Below are positions 32,188-42,242 of a stretch of 64,000 bases of DNA, in pieces. A program made the translations under genes and the position numbers. The notes below the pieces were generated by a model. That model searched no databases. It worked only from the letters and a program-made list of their open reading frames with translations, and was not told the origin of the DNA. The stretch is from positions 55,711,564-55,775,563 of the forward strand of contig OX235279.1 in the NCBI GenBank assembly GCA_944472155.2, given 5' to 3'. Position 1 is the first letter of the stretch, and each line of letters opens with the position of its first letter. The DNA is from Trichobilharzia szidati (lineage: Eukaryota; Platyhelminthes; Trematoda; Strigeidida; Schistosomatidae).

Positions 32188-33994
32188 GGGTTTTTTTAAA
32201 TATTATTTTCCATTTATTTGGATAGGTTTGGCTTTCTAGGGACATTGTAAAGATCTTAAGTAATAAAACAGAGATGTCAGAACCACCGTGTTTATAAAGA
32301 TACGATGGTATACCGTCAAAACCGGCACTACTAGAGCTTTTAAGAGTATTAATGGCTTGGTTAATATTAGAATAAGTGAAATGAACTGTAGTGATTTGTT
32401 TCAGCGTTGAAGATGAAGGGAGTTCTATTGTAGATTGCAAACCGAGAAGTGGACTTATGGGTTTAAGGTACTTAGCTGCAAACGTCTCGTTAAACAGTTC
32501 ACACATGTCTGCATGGCTGCTGTATAGTTTGCCCTTGTTTATAAGGAGAGAAATTTCATGGCTTTGGCGATTCATTCGTTTCTTTAGGATTTCTGTGAGA
32601 GCACCTACTCTGGTGGTGCTGGCTAGTGCGGTGCATTCTTCATTTCCCATACGCAAGTTATGAGCTTGCGAGATGGAGCTAAGAGTACTAGGTGTTGACC
32701 CTAGTGTACTAAAGTCGTGTCGTTTGAAGTAACTTGTTGACAGCCTCTTCACTTTTGAGTGATCTTTTGGTTGAATAAATTGCTTCTTGAATTTTGAGAC
32801 TTTTACTGTTTGCAATGGGATCACAGCGTCTAAGCATGTGTTTGAGTTATAGTAAAAGATGTCTAGAGCTTTCGAGAAGTTATCAGTATAGAAGTACTCT
32901 CTCCATTCTGAGGATCTTAGCATTGATTTTACTAAAGTCACTAAAGTCCAGTCTGCCTTACTGTAGTTCCTGTATGTAATTTGTTGTAAAGTAGGGGTAT
33001 GGGTTGCATTGCTACTTGATGGAAGTGGCAGTGCACACAGCACTGTTTCGTGGTCACTCCCTGAAGACTCAGAACCTACTAGGGTAGAAAGGGGACTTAT
33101 ATTGTGGCAGAAGATTGAGTCTAGTATGTTATTACCTCTTGTAGGGGTTGTGACAGTTTGTTTCCAGCCAAGTATATCCAGTGTGCCTAAGAACTTATCA
33201 AGTTTAGTTGGACCTGTGGGTATTTCCCAGTTGATTTCTGGTAAGTTAAAGTCTCCACATAGGATCTTATGATTGTAGTGTAGGGTGGATAATTGTTCTA
33301 GAGTATTAATAAGTTGGGTCTCGTAATTACTAAAGGTGCCAGGTGCTCTGTAGGTGCATCCAATTAATACTATTGCGTTATTTAAGTGTAAGTTAACCCA
33401 TAAAGTCTCAGGCATGTTAAGTGTACTACTTTCTAGTTGTGATACAGTAAGTGTATTCAGAAAGTACATGAGGCAACCCCCTCCCTTACCAACTTCCCTG
33501 TCACACCGGGAGTGTGTGTAGTTATCTAAGCTTATCTCTTCATCCAGTATGTTCGAATTACACCAAGATTTATTTATGACAATTATAGAGGGTTTGTATA
33601 TTACTGTGAGTGCTCTGAGCATCGGTAGTTTATTAAGAACAGATCTAGCATTTATGAGGATTAGGTAAAGATGAGATTTGAAATAGCGCTTAAAGTATTT
33701 AAGTTCGTCAATCAGCCCCGAATATGGTTCAGCACCCAGTAGTACTGTTTGACATGACGACCCTATGTTAAGAGGAGTTTCAGCATCTTGCTCATCTATG
33801 TCTATCGAGTTGGTGTGTTCTGTTTTCGGCGAAGAATCAGGCGTTGGACTACTGGATTTGCTATAGGCTAAGGCATTTCTATATTTAGTCAAGCTAGAAA
33901 CGTGAGTAGGGATCTTTATTTGACCTAAACTTGTGCATGTATCAAGTGTGCTTAATGGATGCGGGTGCACTACATTGTTCCTGTATTCATGCAA
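32162..33994 (-). pseudogene. ORF2 5' part: EEP endonuclease, copy B
   Basis: 610 codons, identical in residues to 9628-11460 as far as I could compare, including 'INKSWC' in place of the catalytic TE-x-W motif. It ends at the same premature stop downstream of the A7 run. Confidence 0.85.
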
Positions 33995-34007
33995 GGGGGA
34001 GCCAGCA

Positions 34008-35573
34008 CTAGCGGTTTAGGAGTGTTAGCATCCCTACCAGCTGTTTTTTCAACGCTGACAGGGACGCAGGGGATAAAAAATGATTAGGACCTTGTGAAGA
34101 CCATGGTTTATTATTCCACCTATTGTTAGGTACTAGTTGTGCCCTTTTAAGGGTTTCGTGTGTACTGCTTTGTGGGTTAGTTCCCAGCAGACTTGTACCA
34201 TATATCCGATCAAAATTTATTTGTGTGCCATACTGTGAATGCTCTGAGTTGTTGGTGGTCGAGTTCTGATTATTGTCACTTGTACTATTGAGGGTGGCAT
34301 TGTTTTGGCGTTGGTTGTCAGTGTGTGCCATGGTGCTATTTCGCACGTTGTGGGTGCTAATACTATTGACCGTGGGGATTGTGGGCTTACTTATACTGCC
34401 ATTGTTGTTGTTGGCATGATTTGGGGTCATATTCTTCTTTTTTTACCAGTTGACTTATGGCTAGGAGAGGGCAGGGTTGACTTTCGGGGGATTTTGACTT
34501 TTTTTCCGGGATAATTTAGTGACATGTCTATATCTACAGTGATAGGTGGTATGGTTTTATTGGCTATTTGGTTACAATCTTGTGGCATTTCGGTTGGTGT
34601 CGCTCTCTGAGAAGATAATTCTGTGTGGTTAGAGAGGGGTGGTGCGCCGGATTCAACGGTATCTCTCAAAGGGTTGGGTATAATTGCTGCTTGCAATGTC
34701 CTATTGTTTATTCCACAGTTAGACTCAGTGTGATAATTATATACGCGCCTTTCTATGACGGTCTTGTCCACCGCAACCTTTACTAGTTTGTAATTTCTGT
34801 CTTGCGATAGGGTGTGTTGGGAGTGGATACATTTTCTGGCCTCTGCCGGTGTTTCGAACTGAAAACGAATAGGACAACACTTTTCATGTTGACTCTTCTT
34901 CAGCCTGTAGCACTTAGTCTTGCAGTTGGGCATTTTCGACTCACTAAGTAAGAAACGCTGTACCTTTTTTAGTGCCTCATTGTCCGGAACGTTGTGGACG
35001 ATAGCATTTAGTTTAGCATCGAGTCGTTTTGTTACCTCTGTAGTAACAAAGTTAATTAGGTTATCCACCTTAGATGCCGATTCTGTGTCAAGTTTGTTAA
35101 GGTTTACAGTTTTCATGAGGATAATAAAAGGTGTCAGTTCACAGACCTGCGATCTGATCTTATAATTTGGATATTTTGGTATTGGTTTCAGAAATTCCAG
35201 GATTTACTGACTTGTTTTTTATTTCCCTTAACTCGGCCTTAAGTTTTCCTATAGACAACTTTAGAAGTTCTATTTCAGAAGATAGTGCTGAAACAGAGCT
35301 TGAAGGCGAGAGTTTTTCGATAAGCACATAAGGTGTAGGGAGGGTTTCTGTATGAGCAGAGGGTACTGAATTTTTGGGAGTAGTGCTAATACTAGCTGTC
35401 GGTATAGTTTTATCCACAGTTTCAGCTCGACGCTTACGACATACAAGTGAGTTATGTGGCTCACTATAACCATTTGTAGGAAGTGTGTTGCTTGATGTAG
35501 CAATCAACGACTTAAAATTAGTCATCAGTTTTACAGGGGATTGAGTTCGTTGCTTTTTACTTTGATTAACCAT
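34008..35573 (-). pseudogene. ORF1 of CR1-like copy B, less broken than in copy A
   Basis: Frames 35160-35573, 34427-35116 and 34008-34430. The middle frame (229 codons) keeps Cys where copy A has a stop. The protein differs from copy A at many positions ('NFKSLIATSS' against 'KFMYLIATSS', for example), in contrast to the near-identical ORF2. A small frameshift near 34430 splits off the Asn-rich tail. Confidence 0.75.
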
Positions 35574-35704
35574 AACTATTTGATATGAGAGTTAATCGTT
35601 ATAGGTATGGAGGTAGTAGAGTACTTGTGCAAGTATTACAACAAGATAAATTTTATGTAACGAATCACGCAAAAATGTAACGCAAACGTTGGACGTACCG
35701 CGTA

Positions 35705-35973
35705 TATATATGTTACGCGGATATCTTCTGATGCTGCAAACAAGATCTAAGTGGTTGAATATAAAGCACAACCTACAACCTGACGATCTCGTCTTAGTTA
35801 ACAGTGCTGACACACAGAGAGGTCTCTGGCGAAAGGCTATAGTTAAGCAGATGTACTATGACCAAGATGGTCACGTCAGGACACTGTGTTTGAAAACTTC
35901 AACTCAAGAAGTGGAACAAGATATAAGAAGCGTACGAAAGGTCAACGTGGTGATCGTTCGCGGGGAGTGTTAA
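35705..35973 (+). pseudogene. C-terminal end of BEL/Pao pol (DUF5641-like)
   Basis: 'LQTRSKWLNIKHNLQPDDLV' then 'GLWRKAIVKQMYYDQDGHVR' matches the domain found at the end of BEL/Pao polyproteins after the integrase. Its stop codon TAA is formed by the first bases of the right LTR (TGTTAA). It shows that the element's 3' end is retained while everything between the early pol linker and this domain has been replaced. Confidence 0.85.
35961..35967 (+). promoter_or_regulatory. polypurine tract
   Basis: The short purine run 'ggggag' sits immediately before the right LTR, the expected primer site for plus-strand DNA synthesis. Confidence 0.55.
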
Positions 35974-36359
35974 TCGCGACAAATAGATAGACTATATGAT
36001 AGACAGTTAATCAATATGATGTGACCTTCCTGTCGCGATTATTGGTCAATCTATTGTAACTCTCACCACGTGATGACCTTGAATGTTCTTTTTTGTCTGT
36101 CACTCTATTTGTGTATACATGTAATTAATTGACTGTTCATTTTGTCCGTACCCTCAATACTGTTCGGTACGTTTTTGTCCTTTTTTGTAATGACAGTGGA
36201 TTTGTACATTTTTCTTGGTGTAATTGTATGATTTATTTTATGTTTTAGAAACAGATAAAGTTTAAGTCAAGTCATTCTGTTTTAACTATAGTAAAGCCAA
36301 GACTCTGTGTCGTCAGTATTGAGGAAGGACTAAATCTGTAGGACAAAAATAATCCTACA
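35968..36359 (+). repeat. right LTR (392 bp)
   Basis: TG...CA termini and a match to the left LTR with about ten differences, including a 2-3 base gap near 36072. Confidence 0.95.
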
Positions 36360-36364
36360 TTCAT
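36360..36364. repeat. target-site duplication, right (ttcat)
   Basis: Identical to 24878-24882. Confidence 0.9.
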
Positions 36365-36561
36365 AACATAAAAGCCTGTAAAAAAGGCTTGCATCTTTTT
36401 AAACACCTGTTTATAAGAAAATATAAACTATCATTATTATTAGTCTACATTGAGTACAATTCACTTCTAGTGTTACTTACGATGAAAATGCTGACAAAAC
36501 TACACAAGTGGATCACTTATTTGAAATTATTACCAAACTTGTATATAAATCAAAAATAAGA

Positions 36562-36845
36562 CTCGATGCCATACACTGCAAAGTTATATGGGGGAATGAC
36601 TTCAAGCTTCATTTTTCCCAAGTATTTGTAATCCATCCAAAACATACTTGGGTTTTTTGTTAATGAGAAGACAATGTTTCTATATCTCTTGATGTGCCCC
36701 ATTGAATGACAAGGTTGCAGACTGTACGCATTAACTAAAGACAAAAGACAGCAACCATGTAATTTAGCCATAAATTAAATTTATGTAGTTTAAACAATAC
36801 TTATCCATGCCTGTACAATTGGTGTGTCCTACATAGGTAGGAATA
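36562..36845 (+). mobile_element. 5'-truncated CR1-like 3' end
   Basis: Same module as 19037-19341 and the end of copy A, with 'gttaatgagaagacaatgtt' and 'cttatccatgcctgtacaat'. It is followed by repeated 'tttcattatattatta' units. Confidence 0.75.
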
Positions 36846-39800
36846 CTTCATTTCATTATATTATTATTTCATTATATTATTATTAAATATGTTTACTAAT
36901 CGTATATGTGACTTATCTTATTGATGATACGCGTAATCTGTCGTCCCTTATATACCAAATGTGAGAATTTTTTAGGATTATTGTCATTTCGTATAGCCTA
37001 ACATGCTGTATATTTTGATTTTATTGGGTTCTCGATTCAGATTGCTTCAATCTACGAGCCATCATTTTCCTTGTATATAAGATCTTCAATGCTGGCTTTA
37101 TTATGATATGAACTTATCTATTTTCTCCATGAATGGTATGGTCGCATATCCTGACAAAATTTTTCGTGTGTATTTCTTGATCTGCTTCAGTATCAATCGT
37201 CGTTATTGACTTAGAATCGGGGTTTTTCTCGTACTGTGAGCTGAAAGACAATCGCTAACCACACCATTGTGTATCTTGGACAACCGGCAGTGTCCTGTAC
37301 TTAAATGCTTCTATGAACCTGGGTGGTCACACAGTTTGCAAGTGTCGCCTAAAACATATATTTCCAAAGGAATTACTACGTGAACATGGGAAGAACGGCA
37401 CTGTTCCATAATTAGTATAACAATGAGTAACGCTCATAATCGTACATTACCTACCACAGTTAATTCAGTATTTCTGTAGGCTGCAGTCAAGTTAGGCAAC
37501 AGGTACTACTCGTCTCTTCGACTTCTTGAAATTCCACGTAGTGTAGATGCCTATATATCACGGATGAGAAGATTATACGTACAATTATTCAAATGCATTG
37601 CGAGAAAACTTTCATGCCTGAGTCATGCAGCATATAAACTTCCTTTGAAAGAATGTGTAACCAGAAATAGCTAGAAGCATCTAGAATGTCTCAGGAATAA
37701 AGTATTATGTTGCTACCAATACTCAGTTGACTGCCTGCAAATTGAGTGGTTCCTCGAGCCTTTTATTGTTCGATAGAGAAGTAAATTCTTGGACCATCCA
37801 AAATTTTCTTCTTTTTTCAGGTTCTCAAGTCTATTGTCACAGCAAGTGCTTAGTAGTTGGAGAAATTATATTTGGCGCTATCCAGTCTAAGTGAGTGGTT
37901 TGATCCTAATGACATTTGAATGCTACGTAGTAGGTAGAATACTGTTCCGTGAAACGCCGGATGCGTCTTGCAATCGTTTTGGTTATCTTTGACCTGCCTA
38001 TATGTGTACATAAATGATCGAGTACATCTTATGAAGTCACTGTTCAGTCATCAGAATTGATGTTGGTTTCCAATTATAATAAGACCAAGGTGCTCATCAG
38101 GGGCTGAGGGCCAGGAGAAAATATAAAATATCAATGGCAATTTTACGTGCTAGTAATACTGACAGCGTGGTGGAGTACCGAAGTTATTGAAGAGTAGGTC
38201 TATACATTTTTGGTGAGTGGTAGAAAGATTAAGGCATCTGTTCACTTGTGAATGAGAAGTTAATGTTCACTAGTTTTCATATGCTAGATCTTTAGATCAG
38301 CACTATACTGAATTCTATTGTAATCGGAATTGCACGACGAAAATTTGAATAACCACATCATTCCCAATGCAACGATTTGCCCGATTTCACAGGCAACAGT
38401 AAGCACAGAGATCGTAGAAATAGAACGTTTTCTAGACTGCCAATATCCTACTGGCTATACTTACTGGTATATTACTACATGGCAGTCATTCTTCAGAAAC
38501 ACATCTATCTGACTGTGGATATTATTGAGTACTTTCCCCGGATCTGCGGCTTTTAGTTTGAAATTGATCCAGCTCGTGAGAACTAAAAGTTTCTCTGGTG
38601 ACTATACAGAGGTTTTCATTGGTTTGGAAATACCGGGAGTGTTGGATTAAAATATAGTTACTATGATAATAAAACTCGTGGCGACAATATGACAAATATT
38701 ATATATTTAAATTACTCAGAGTTTCCAAAGAGTTAAGGTGCGATATCACTGACTGTTAACTTACTTAGGAAGCAATTTATCTTATACTCAATTATTTGTT
38801 TGAATTCTTCGAAAATCCCTTTTTAAGTGAAGGCTTATCTGACCGCGCGGTTAGAACTAGTTACGTGTTGTATACATTCAGGCGGTTTACGGTCCTCCTT
38901 CTTTAGTGAACACTTTAAAGAGTGAGTTTTAAGATGTTTTTTGTTTCAATATATGGTTTGCGAAGCGAAATATTTGCCTTCTGGTAGTATACTTTATTAT
39001 TTACTGAGTTTGATATTAATTTTGTGTCATTTTTTCATGTGTCAGCCTTATAACATATTTTCATATCTAAATTTTTCGCGAACCACTTTCATGCAAACAT
39101 CATTTGGATCTGTTTCGAAAATATGCTTATATATAAACTTCTTAGAGTTATCTATCAAATAAGTATCATGATACACTTGGGAGAAGTGTGTTATATGATT
39201 CTTAGTGAGATTTGTATGTGAAACTTTTTAAAATTTTTTAAATGAGAATTTTTTGATTTTCCCGAATTTGTTTTTATCAATATATGTAATGTGGCGCTTA
39301 GAAATAATAAATCTGTGCATTTTTTACTGTTATATTCCTAGTGAATATTCTCAAATTTAATTCACGCTTTACAGCTTCATACAGCCATTGTTACTATAGG
39401 CAGCTGTTCTTTTTCGACGGGATCATATGTATATCTTTCCCGTTTAAGTGGCAGCCTAACACAGGTTTCTCATCTGCAACTTTACGATTACTATCCATTA
39501 ATTAATTCTGTGAGGAAAGAGAGCCAGTTTAATTTTATTTTGCGGTAATATTACTCCGAATTGGTGAAAAGCCTGCACATATCACAAAATGTAGTTACTT
39601 ACTTAAAATTCATATAAACTAAGAAGGATTATCTTTTCGAACTGTTTGAAGCCTCATCATATATAACTGATTTGAAAGTGAATCTAAAATCTATACTGTT
39701 TTAGTCACGTATAAGCTATACAACTGCATTAAGCTGGAACTTGGGAATCAAACGAAAATTAAATTTATTTCTTGGACTGCCGTGCTTCATCACCTCGCTT

Positions 39801-41646
39801 ATAAGTAAAATATGAGAGGACCAGTAGGACTGTGTTAATGTATTTTTCGATTGTTTCTTGCTGCTGCAAAAATAATTGTTAACTTATACGCTTATTTATT
39901 AACTTAAACGCTTATCTTTTCAATCATTTTCCCCACTCTTTTTATTGCAATATATTTATTAATATAAGATCATAAAATTGCTCGTGCAGCGTGGTGGATG
40001 CAACAAAACTTAGGAATAAGGATAGTGAAGCTGTACCAGCTAAAACTAAGGAACTTAGTGGAAACAGGTAGAAAATAGCATGTAGCTGTTCACTGTATCA
40101 AGGTGAACCAGTTGGAAATATGTAAGCATTACTTTGAGATGCGCGTAACTTGCACTATCCTCTGATGTTTGGTTATACTTAATTATACTAATAGTAAGTG
40201 GAATAGAACCTCAGGATGAATAGATTAAACCGTATTACTAGTGCCGAAATTGTCGGTCCACAGAGTAATTACTTTTGGAATCTAATGGTGTGAATTATGG
40301 TGTACTGTTGGGAAAACAAAATGTCATAAAATCATGTGTTATCAGCGTTACATCTTAACATGGGCAGATTACCTTGCAGTCTTTGACATCCTGGCAGTTG
40401 AATCCATCTCTTGTCGTTTCTTATAGTGGGAAAATATTCCTGCCTTTACCAGTAAAATTCGGCGTTATAACAAAATGCGAAATGAATTGAAATACATTTC
40501 GTGTTCCTCAATTTGTTACGAACCTGAATCTAAATGATATGGCCAGTCTGTCATATGTCTACTAATTTCAATCTCTCAGAACATTTTTCACAATCTTCAT
40601 GCAATCATTCCATATCTTTTCTTGCTGACATGTGTGGATATTTGTTTATCTCTTTATTTTGAAATAGTAAATTCTGAATTGAAACGCCTTTATATGGTTT
40701 TAAGCGTTTAATGTATCAGTTTATTTGGTTGGCATGTAAGATGGCAATTTGTTAGACTGTAGATTAACTGTATTTACACCAGTGCAGTTCTTGGTCCGTC
40801 AAAATGTTGTCTGTTCCAGATTGAAGAAGATCCTTTAAACTACTCATTCGGACGTAAACAGTACATAGATACATATATATAATAGTTCGGATGCCTTATT
40901 GGTTTGTTTCAGAATTTTCATTCATTCACTGATTTCCTTCATGAAATAGTCTACCTTTGGCTCTTGAAAGTTTTAATTTTATGATGATACGGGGCTTAAT
41001 CTTAGTGCTAAGTGAGTTTACTGTTTCGGGATTTACTTAAACAAAATTAGCCTTATTTTTCGTAGAAATACAAAAGTTAGAAGCTTGTCATCATATCTGA
41101 ATTATTGAATTCGCCTCCTTTTACTTTTGTACCAGTTTCAATAAGTTGCTTGTGTCTCAAAACATTCTTAACCGAGCAAACTTGATTTTATGTACAAGTA
41201 GGAAAGTACTAAGTTTACTTAGTATGTACGGTACCGTTTATAGACGCTTGGTAAACGTTGAAACAGCATATAAAGCTCCCAAAAATTTCACATTGATATT
41301 AACTTAAGCATTTAGTACAATGTGTAGGACGAAACATTGTCATTTGACCGTATGGTATTTTAGTGGTACACACATTTTCTAGCATAACAGAACCCCTCCT
41401 CGTAATTATTTTAATGACATTTTCCTTTTAGTAATTGCCAAATTTCAGTTAATTAAGACTGAATTTTCCTGGAAATGTATTGAACTATTGAAATAAATAG
41501 TAGATATTTTCGTTGAAAACTGACAACAGACGATTTGTCATGGTGGTACATACATTTAGCTTAGACTGAATATTCTGACAAGTGAAACATCTTACTTCCC
41601 TTGCGAGCCTCCACGGTGTCCAGATCTTTATTATGGAAAGTCAGGC
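36846..41646. other. long non-coding stretch, no gene recognised
   Basis: AT-rich, with only short ORFs and no domain, strong repeat or tRNA seen. A small local duplication ('aacttatacgcttatttatt' / 'aacttaaacgcttatc') lies near 39880-39915. It is presumably the intergenic region upstream of neutral ceramidase and may include promoter sequence that I cannot define. Confidence 0.5.
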
Positions 41647-41883
41647 TTGAAAAGTAGAATTCCATAATGGATAAGATTTTATTTTGATAAATCACACAGT
41701 GTAGTACAGTTATATTAACTGATGACTTTTCGATATGATTATGAGCAATAGTTTGTGCTCGAAACGTCATCAGTTAATATAACTGTACTACACTGTGTGA
41801 TTTATCAAAATAAAATCTTATCCATTATGGAATTATACTCTACCACAGTGCCCAAGTTTTATACTTATTGAAAAGTAGAATTC
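41647..41883. mobile_element. hairpin insertion with 69-bp perfect arms and a 16-bp flanking direct repeat
   Basis: 41658-41726 and 41766-41834 are exact reverse complements around a 39-base loop. The 16-mer 'ttgaaaagtagaattc' occurs at 41647-41662 and again at 41868-41883, like a target-site duplication around an insertion of about 205 bp. There is no ORF. The loop contains 'gctcgaaacgt'. The structure could be a PLE-type inverted terminal repeat or a foldback element. Confidence 0.8.
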
Positions 41884-42104
41884 GTTCACATGTTTTTTCT
41901 AACCTTACGTCACAGGTGTTGCAAGTGCCGTTAATCATATCATGGCACATTTTTCTAACCAATTTGTAGAGTTGGGAAGTAAATGTTTTTACTTATGACG
42001 AAGGTATTTTTCGTGTATATTATGCTCATCATATCTTTAAATTATTGGGTACTCAAAAGATTTTTTTATCTCGTTCCAACGACTATATCCAGCAAACAAG
42101 TGAA
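41884..42104. other. upstream region of neutral ceramidase
   Basis: Non-coding and AT-rich. An in-frame upstream ATG exists at 42045. No convincing TATA box or splice leader acceptor could be assigned. Confidence 0.35.
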
Positions 42105-42242
42105 ATGACCCGCGGTCCCCTGTGCATTTTTGTGATATTCATTTCTGTTTTGTGGTTCCTGTTAAATTTTCTACATGTCAGTGGTTATTTGATTGGAGTT
42201 GGCATATATGACATTACTGGTCCGGTCGCTGAAATAAACATG
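42105..42242 (+). CDS. ASAH2: neutral ceramidase exon 1 (signal/anchor and start of mature enzyme)
   Basis: The hydrophobic stretch 'IFVIFISVLWFLLNFLHVSG' is followed by 'YLIGVGIYDITGPVAEINM', the conserved first beta strand of the family. Donor ATG|gtatgt, phase 0. Confidence 0.85.

Larger units (their letters stand above)
29908..35704 (-). mobile_element. CR1-like non-LTR retrotransposon, copy B, nested antisense in the LTR element
   Basis: Inverted counterpart of copy A, with its 5' end at the right (about 35704) and its 3' end at the left (about 29908, 'attcctgtttatgcagg'). ORF1 and ORF2 are present. Over ORF2 the copies correspond base for base with a constant coordinate sum of 43622. 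The insertion lies at or next to the junction between DPP III and C-terminal pol. A target duplication is not obvious. Confidence 0.9.
24883..36359 (+). mobile_element. chimeric BEL/Pao LTR retrotransposon carrying host alpha-spectrin and DPP III segments
   Basis: Order: LTR, gag, aspartic protease, start of pol, alpha-spectrin segment, DPP III segment, nested antisense CR1-like element, C-terminal pol, polypurine tract, LTR. It has a perfect 5-bp target duplication and TG...CA LTRs about 97% alike by eye. RT, RNase H and integrase are missing. The host-derived stretch (about 27118-29907) has no introns and is oriented with gag-pol. BEL/Pao affiliation rests on the gag DUF1759-like region, the zinc-knuckle array, the protease and the DUF5641-like C-terminus. 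It is non-autonomous and must have moved in trans, unless the capture happened at its final transposition. Confidence 0.9.

Noticed and set aside
41727..41766. Hammerhead ribozyme in the hairpin loop (ctgatga ... cgaaac)
   Set aside because: The bases between the two core parts do not form a proper stem II directly bordered by CTGATGA and GAAA; the similarity is from short motifs only.
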